NCBI RefSeq assembly: GCF_002280785.1 | Contig: NZ_NCEQ01000001.1 | Coordinates: 186,001-250,000 of the forward strand | Source: Brevundimonas subvibrioides | GTDB taxonomy: Bacteria > Pseudomonadota > Alphaproteobacteria > Caulobacterales > Caulobacteraceae | DNA: 64,000 bases | Direction of reading: 5' to 3' | Shown: positions 60,111-64,000 of the stretch, piece by piece | How the letters are laid out: the number at the start of each line of letters is the position of its first letter | Numbering within the stretch: the stretch's first letter is position 1 | Notes under the pieces: generated by a model | The model's database searches: none | Told to the model about the DNA's origin: nothing | What the model saw: the letters and a program-made list of their open reading frames with translations, nothing else | Made by a program: the position numbers and the translations under genes

Positions 60111-61984
60111 TGGCACTGCATCCTGTTGTCGCGGAGGTTACAGCCCGCATCATCGAACGCAGTCGCGAGACGCGAACCGACTACATCCGCCGCATGGACG
60201 CGGCGCGGGACGCGGGCGTCGGTCGCGCCAAGCTGTCGTGCGCCAACTGGGCTCATGCCTTCGCGGGCCAGACCATCGCCGACAAGCTGAAGGTGATGGA
60301 CGGCAAGACGCCCAACGTCGGCATCGTCACCGCCTACAACGACATGCTGTCGGCGCATCAGCCGTTCGAACGCTTCCCGGATGTGATCCGCAAGGCCACC
60401 CGCGAGGTCGGCGCGACGGCCCAGGTCGCCGGCGGCACGCCCGCCATGTGCGACGGCGTCACCCAGGGGCGGCCGGGGATGGAACTGTCGCTGTTCAGCC
60501 GCGACGTCATCGCCATGTCGGTCGGGGTCGCCCTGACCCACGACGCTTTCGACGCGGCCATGATGCTGGGCGTCTGCGACAAGATCGTGCCGGGCCTGTT
60601 CATGGGGGCGCTGGCGTTCGGCCACCTGCCGGTCGTCTTCGCCCCCGCCGGACCGATGCCCTCGGGCATCCCCAATGCCGAGAAGGCGCGGGTGCGGGCC
60701 GAGTATGCGCAAGGCAAGGTCGACCGCCAGACCCTGCTGGAGAGCGAGATCGGCTCCTACCATTCGCCGGGCACCTGCACCTTCTACGGCACGGCCAACT
60801 CCAACCAGATGATGATGGAGCTGGGCGGCCTGCACATGCCGTCGACCGCCTTCGTCCATCCGGAGACGGGCCTGCGCGACGCCCTCACGGCGGCCGCTGC
60901 AAAGCGGGCGGTCGAGCTGGCCGTCAACGGCGAGTCCCGGATGGCCGACGTCATCGACGAGAAGTCGATCGTGAACATGATCGTGGCCCTGCTCGCCACC
61001 GGCGGATCGACCAACCACGCCATCCACCTGGTCGCCATGGCGCGGGCGGCGGGGGTGCTGATAGACTGGACCGACATGGACCAGCTGTCGTCCGTGACCC
61101 CGTTGCTGGCGCGGATCTATCCGAACGGATCAGCCGATGTGAACGCCTTCCAGGCGGCGGGCGGCGTAGCCTTTGTCGCGCGGGAACTGGCCCGGGCGGG
61201 ACATATCCATTCCGACGTCACCACCATCATGGGCCGGGGCATCCATCATTATTTCCAGGAGCCGGCGATGATCGACGGCGAGCTGGTCTGGAAGGATGGC
61301 GTGGCCGAGAGCCTGGACCGCGACATCCTGCGTCCCGCCTCCGACCCCTTCGACAGCGAGGGCGGCCTGCGGCTGGTGAAGGGCAACCTCGGCAGGGCGG
61401 TGATCAAGATCTCGGCGGTGAAGCCGCAGCATCGCAGGGTCGAAGGCCCCGCACGGGTTTTCGATGCCCAGGAGGACGTGCTGGCGGCCTTCCAGGCGGG
61501 CGCGCTGGATGGAGGCGGCGTGATCGTCCTGCGCTTCCAGGGGCCCAGGGCCAACGGCATGCCTGAACTGCACTCCCTGTCGCCCCTGATGAGCGTGCTG
61601 CAGGATCGCGGCGTGCCGATCGCCCTCGTCACCGACGGCCGGATGTCAGGCGCCTCGGGCAAGACCCCGGCGGCCATCCATGTGACGCCGGAAGCGCTGG
61701 AGGGTGGGCCGCTGGCCTATGTGCTCGAGGGCGACATCGTCCGACTGGACGCCGAGGCCGGGGTCCTGGCCATCGACGCGGACCTGACCACGCGCGAGCG
61801 GGCGCGGCCGAACTCGGTGCAGAGCTGGGGCTATGGCCGCGAGCTGTTCGGCGCCTTCCGCGCGACCGTGTCGTCGGCCGAGCGCGGCGCCTCGATCTGT
61901 TTCGCGGCCGAACCAACGCAGCAGCAACCCGAGATCCGCGATGTCGCCGATCCCAATGTGCAGAACCGGGAGATCGACGCATGA
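60110..61984 (+). CDS. edd: 6-Phosphogluconate dehydratase
   Basis: The 624-residue IlvD/Edd family enzyme has [39 protein letters not shown], the cluster cysteines [12 protein letters not shown] and [24 protein letters not shown], and [18 protein letters not shown]. It needs a 4Fe-4S cluster and makes KDPG from 6-phosphogluconate. It overlaps glk by 4 bp. The aldolase gene eda is not in the window. Confidence 0.97.
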   Translation: MALHPVVAEVTARIIERSRETRTDYIRRMDAARDAGVGRAKLSCANWAHAFAGQTIADKLKVMDGKTPNVGIVTAYNDMLSAHQPFERFPDVIRKATREVGATAQVAGGTPAMCDGVTQGRPGMELSLFSRDVIAMSVGVALTHDAFDAAMMLGVCDKIVPGLFMGALAFGHLPVVFAPAGPMPSGIPNAEKARVRAEYAQGKVDRQTLLESEIGSYHSPGTCTFYGTANSNQMMMELGGLHMPSTAFVHPETGLRDALTAAAAKRAVELAVNGESRMADVIDEKSIVNMIVALLATGGSTNHAIHLVAMARAAGVLIDWTDMDQLSSVTPLLARIYPNGSADVNAFQAAGGVAFVARELARAGHIHSDVTTIMGRGIHHYFQEPAMIDGELVWKDGVAESLDRDILRPASDPFDSEGGLRLVKGNLGRAVIKISAVKPQHRRVEGPARVFDAQEDVLAAFQAGALDGGGVIVLRFQGPRANGMPELHSLSPLMSVLQDRGVPIALVTDGRMSGASGKTPAAIHVTPEALEGGPLAYVLEGDIVRLDAEAGVLAIDADLTTRERARPNSVQSWGYGRELFGAFRATVSSAERGASICFAAEPTQQQPEIRDVADPNVQNREIDA

Positions 61985-62949
61985 GCGACAGCACCCTTCT
62001 CGTCGGCGATGTCGGCGGAACGAATGCCCGCTTCGCCCTCGCCCGCATGGTCGACGGCCAGATCACGCTGGACCACCACGAGAGCTTCCCGGCCGAACAG
62101 TATCCGACCTTCCTGAAAGGGGTCGCGGCCTTCGTCGATGGCTGCGAGGTCAAACCCTCGGGCGGCGTCATCGCCGTGGCCGGACCGGTGACCGACGGAG
62201 CCATCGACCTGACCAACAGCCCGTGGGCGGTGTCGGAAGCCGCGTTGCAGACACTGGGCCTCAATCCCGTGCGGCTGATCAACGACTTCGAAGCCCTGGC
62301 CTGGGGCGCGCCGGTCGTGCCGGCGGCGGATCTGGCGCATCTGGGCGGGCCGACCGAAGGCGATCCGCATTCCGCCATCGCGGTGCTGGGCCCGGGCACC
62401 GGCTTCGGCGTCTCGGCCCTCGCGCGGGATATCCATGGCCGGGAGATCGCCCTGCCGTCCGAAGGCGGCCACGCCTGTTTCGCGCCGGGCGATCCGGTCG
62501 AGGACGAGATCCTGCGCATCCTGCGCCAGCGCTACGACCGGGTGTCGATCGAGCGGCTGGTCTGCGGTCCGGGCCTGCTGAACATGCACCGGGCCCTGGC
62601 CCAGATCGACGGCCGCGTGACCCATATTGATGACCCTGCCCAGATCACGGACGAGGCTCTGGCCGACCCGCGCAGCCACTGTGGCGCCACCCTGGCCCGG
62701 TTCTGCGCCATCCTGGGCGCGGTGGCCGGGGACGTGGCGTTGACGATGGGTTCGCGGGGCGGGGTCTATATCGCCGGAGGAATCGCGCCGCGGATCCTGC
62801 CCTTCCTGAAGGCCAGCCCCTTCCGTGAGCGATTCGAGAGGAAGGGCCGGTTTCAGGACTATATGGCCGATATCCCGACCTGGGTGATCACCCACAAACA
62901 TGCCGCCCTGCTCGGGGCCGCACGGGTCGCCTTTGCCGACATCGCGTAA
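61981..62949 (+). CDS. glk: Glucokinase
   Basis: The 322-residue ROK-independent glucokinase has [49 protein letters not shown] (catalytic Asp), [12 protein letters not shown], and [23 protein letters not shown]. It phosphorylates glucose to feed Zwf. Last gene of the zwf-pgl-edd-glk operon, coupled to edd (ATGA). Confidence 0.95.
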   Translation: MSDSTLLVGDVGGTNARFALARMVDGQITLDHHESFPAEQYPTFLKGVAAFVDGCEVKPSGGVIAVAGPVTDGAIDLTNSPWAVSEAALQTLGLNPVRLINDFEALAWGAPVVPAADLAHLGGPTEGDPHSAIAVLGPGTGFGVSALARDIHGREIALPSEGGHACFAPGDPVEDEILRILRQRYDRVSIERLVCGPGLLNMHRALAQIDGRVTHIDDPAQITDEALADPRSHCGATLARFCAILGAVAGDVALTMGSRGGVYIAGGIAPRILPFLKASPFRERFERKGRFQDYMADIPTWVITHKHAALLGAARVAFADIA

Positions 62950-63031
62950 CGTCGATCATATTTTTCTTCACGCACCCGTGAACCTTCCGTGAGACGGCGC
63001 ATTTTTCCGGCTTCACTCGAAGGGAGTCCCC

Positions 63032-63298
63032 ATGCGTAAACTGATCATCGCCTCCGCCGCCCTAGCCCTTGCGGGCTCGCTCGCCGCCTGCGGTGAATCC
63101 GCTGCCGACAAGCAAGCTGAAGTCCAGGCCGATGCTCTGGAGCAGCAGGCCGCCGCGGCTCCGACCGAAGCCCAGGAAACCGCCCTGAACGCCGAAGCCG
63201 ACCGCATCGAGCAACAGGCCGGCAACGCCGACGGCGGCATGACCACCTCGAACACGCCGAACACCTCGCCGTCCGACCCGGCCGCTCCGGCCCAGTAA
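63032..63298 (+). CDS. Small Ala/Gln-rich lipoprotein, hypothetical
   Basis: The 88-residue protein has a lipoprotein signal (MRKLIIASAALALAGSLAAC, lipobox SLAAC), then a helical, Gln/Glu/Ala-rich body (QAEVQADALEQQAAAAPTEA) and a Ser/Pro/Thr tail. AAGGGAG lies seven bases before the ATG. Likely outer- or inner-membrane anchored. A strong terminator follows. Confidence 0.85.
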   Translation: MRKLIIASAALALAGSLAACGESAADKQAEVQADALEQQAAAAPTEAQETALNAEADRIEQQAGNADGGMTTSNTPNTSPSDPAAPAQ

Positions 63299-63353
63299 GG
63301 ACCGCCTCACCGGGGCCTCATGAACCCCGGAATCAGCCTTCAGATGTTCACGG

Positions 63354-63388
63354 AACCCCCGTCGCGAAAGCGGCGGGGGTTTTCGTTT
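63354..63388 (+). terminator. Rho-independent terminator
   Basis: CCCCCGTCGC pairs with GCGGCGGGGG around a GAAA tetraloop (one G-T pair) and is followed by TTTTCGTTT. It ends the lipoprotein transcript. It lies 6 bp from the stop of the convergent DUF1295 gene and may serve both. Confidence 0.9.
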
Positions 63389-63394
63389 GGCCGG

Positions 63395-64000
63395 TCAGAA
63401 CTTCTTCGGCGGCATGGGCACGAAGGCGCTCGTGCGGCGGATGTAGTCGGCGTATTTCGGCCGGGACTTGCCGATGGCCTTCTCGGTGATGCCGATCCCC
63501 GACCAGCGGGTCAGGGTGAAGGTCAGGAAGATCGGCCCGACCACCGAGGCGATCCCGACCCAGCCGGTCTCGGCCGCGATCAGCCACAGTCCCCACCAGA
63601 CGCAGGCGTCGCCGAAATAATTGGGGTGGCGGGTGTAGCGCCACAGGCCCGTGTCCAGCACCTTGCCCTTGTTTTTCGGATCCTTGCGGAAGGCCGCCAG
63701 CTGGGCGTCACCGAGGCTCTCGAAACCGATTCCGACCACGACGACGAGGGCGCCGATCCAGCCGAGCCAGCCGATCGGCCCGTGTTCGACCTGGCCCAGT
63801 TGCACCGGCAGGGAGGTCAACCACCCCAGAAACGCCTGGGGCAGGAAGACGAACAGCAGGGCGGTCTTGCCGAAGCTCCAGCCGTGCTCCCTCTCCTGGG
63901 TCTCGACGATCTCGGCGTAGCGGCCGTCGACGCCGTTCGCGCGCCACCGGCGCAGCAGGTGCCAGGCCAGGCGGACGGCCCAGACGGCGCAGAGCCAGAG
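63395..64000 (-). CDS. DUF1295 / steroid 5-alpha-reductase-like membrane protein (partial)
   Basis: About 201 C-terminal codons are visible, and the frame is open to the window edge. LWRYTRHPNYFGDACVWWGLWLI is the hallmark of the DUF1295 and ICMT/steroid reductase clan, with KSRPKYADYIRRTSAFVPMPPKK at the C-terminus and several hydrophobic helices. Members are membrane methyltransferase or reductase-like proteins of unclear substrate. The N-terminus lies outside. An internal TTG at 63820 is not the start. Confidence 0.9.
   Translation of the reverse strand, partial: LWLCAVWAVRLAWHLLRRWRANGVDGRYAEIVETQEREHGWSFGKTALLFVFLPQAFLGWLTSLPVQLGQVEHGPIGWLGWIGALVVVVGIGFESLGDAQLAAFRKDPKNKGKVLDTGLWRYTRHPNYFGDACVWWGLWLIAAETGWVGIASVVGPIFLTFTLTRWSGIGITEKAIGKSRPKYADYIRRTSAFVPMPPKKF

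Noticed and set aside
1-64000. tRNA, rRNA, CRISPR, insertion sequence or prophage
   Set aside because: Reading the intergenic regions showed no tRNA-like T-loop plus acceptor pattern, no regularly spaced short repeats and no transposase or phage genes. The repeats found are palindromic intergenic families.

Overview
The window reads as a chromosomal segment of a high-GC alphaproteobacterium of the Caulobacterales, most likely Brevundimonas or a close relative. This is inferred from gene content: an Entner-Doudoroff operon zwf-pgl-edd-glk, many TonB-dependent and outer-membrane functions, an S46 exopeptidase, an Anbu peptidase cluster, fused cysNC, and intergenic hairpin repeats. No species was confirmed by any search. 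There is no rRNA, tRNA, CRISPR array, transposase or prophage. It is mostly housekeeping DNA, densely packed with many start/stop overlaps, on both strands.

Layout. 0-9.3 kb: 3' part of rplU, a Cfa-like methyltransferase, a zinc-homeostasis trio (NicO-like membrane protein, CDF exporter, CobW/COG0523 GTPase) behind a possible Zur site, a WD40 protein, mtgA, a TadG-like VWA protein and a tiny flagellar-rod-like protein. 9.3-24 kb: lipoprotein, uvrC, a Nramp-type transporter, beta carbonic anhydrase, pgsA, S46 peptidase, a DevBCA-like permease-ATPase-adaptor exporter, small proteins, a retropepsin-like protease, TauE exporter, an outer-membrane protein and dusA. 24-34 kb: sulfate activation (cysD, cysNC), the threonine operon (AK-HSD, thrB, thrC) and the divergent methionine genes (metX-like, metB). 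34-46 kb: a PepSY-type membrane protein; an operon of alpha/beta hydrolase, membrane spermidine-synthase-like protein and exported isoaspartyl-methyltransferase-like protein; an LD-carboxypeptidase divergent from a Mur ligase (probable murein recycling); and two TonB-dependent receptors. 46-50.4 kb: Anbu, transglutaminase, alpha-E and circularly permuted ATP-grasp genes. 50.7-63 kb: a TrpR/YerC-type regulator with hisG-hisD-hisB(fusion)-hisH-hisA-hisF-hisIE, then zwf-pgl-edd-glk. The end holds a lipoprotein, a strong terminator and a partial DUF1295 protein.

The most striking part is the 625-bp gap at 31,079-31,703. On the minus strand it carries a complete threonine-type attenuator: a Thr-rich leader peptide, an antiterminator that competes with the terminator, and a terminator ahead of an aspartokinase-homoserine dehydrogenase that has no room for ACT feedback domains. 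On the plus strand, back to back, it carries a textbook SAM-I riboswitch ahead of metX-metB. The two branches leaving homoserine are therefore each controlled by an RNA device from one shared gap. Other notable points are a HisB fused to an aminotransferase-like domain that has lost its PLP lysine, a TonB receptor with no signal peptide next to a repeat, and three families of palindromic intergenic repeats (R1, R2, R3).
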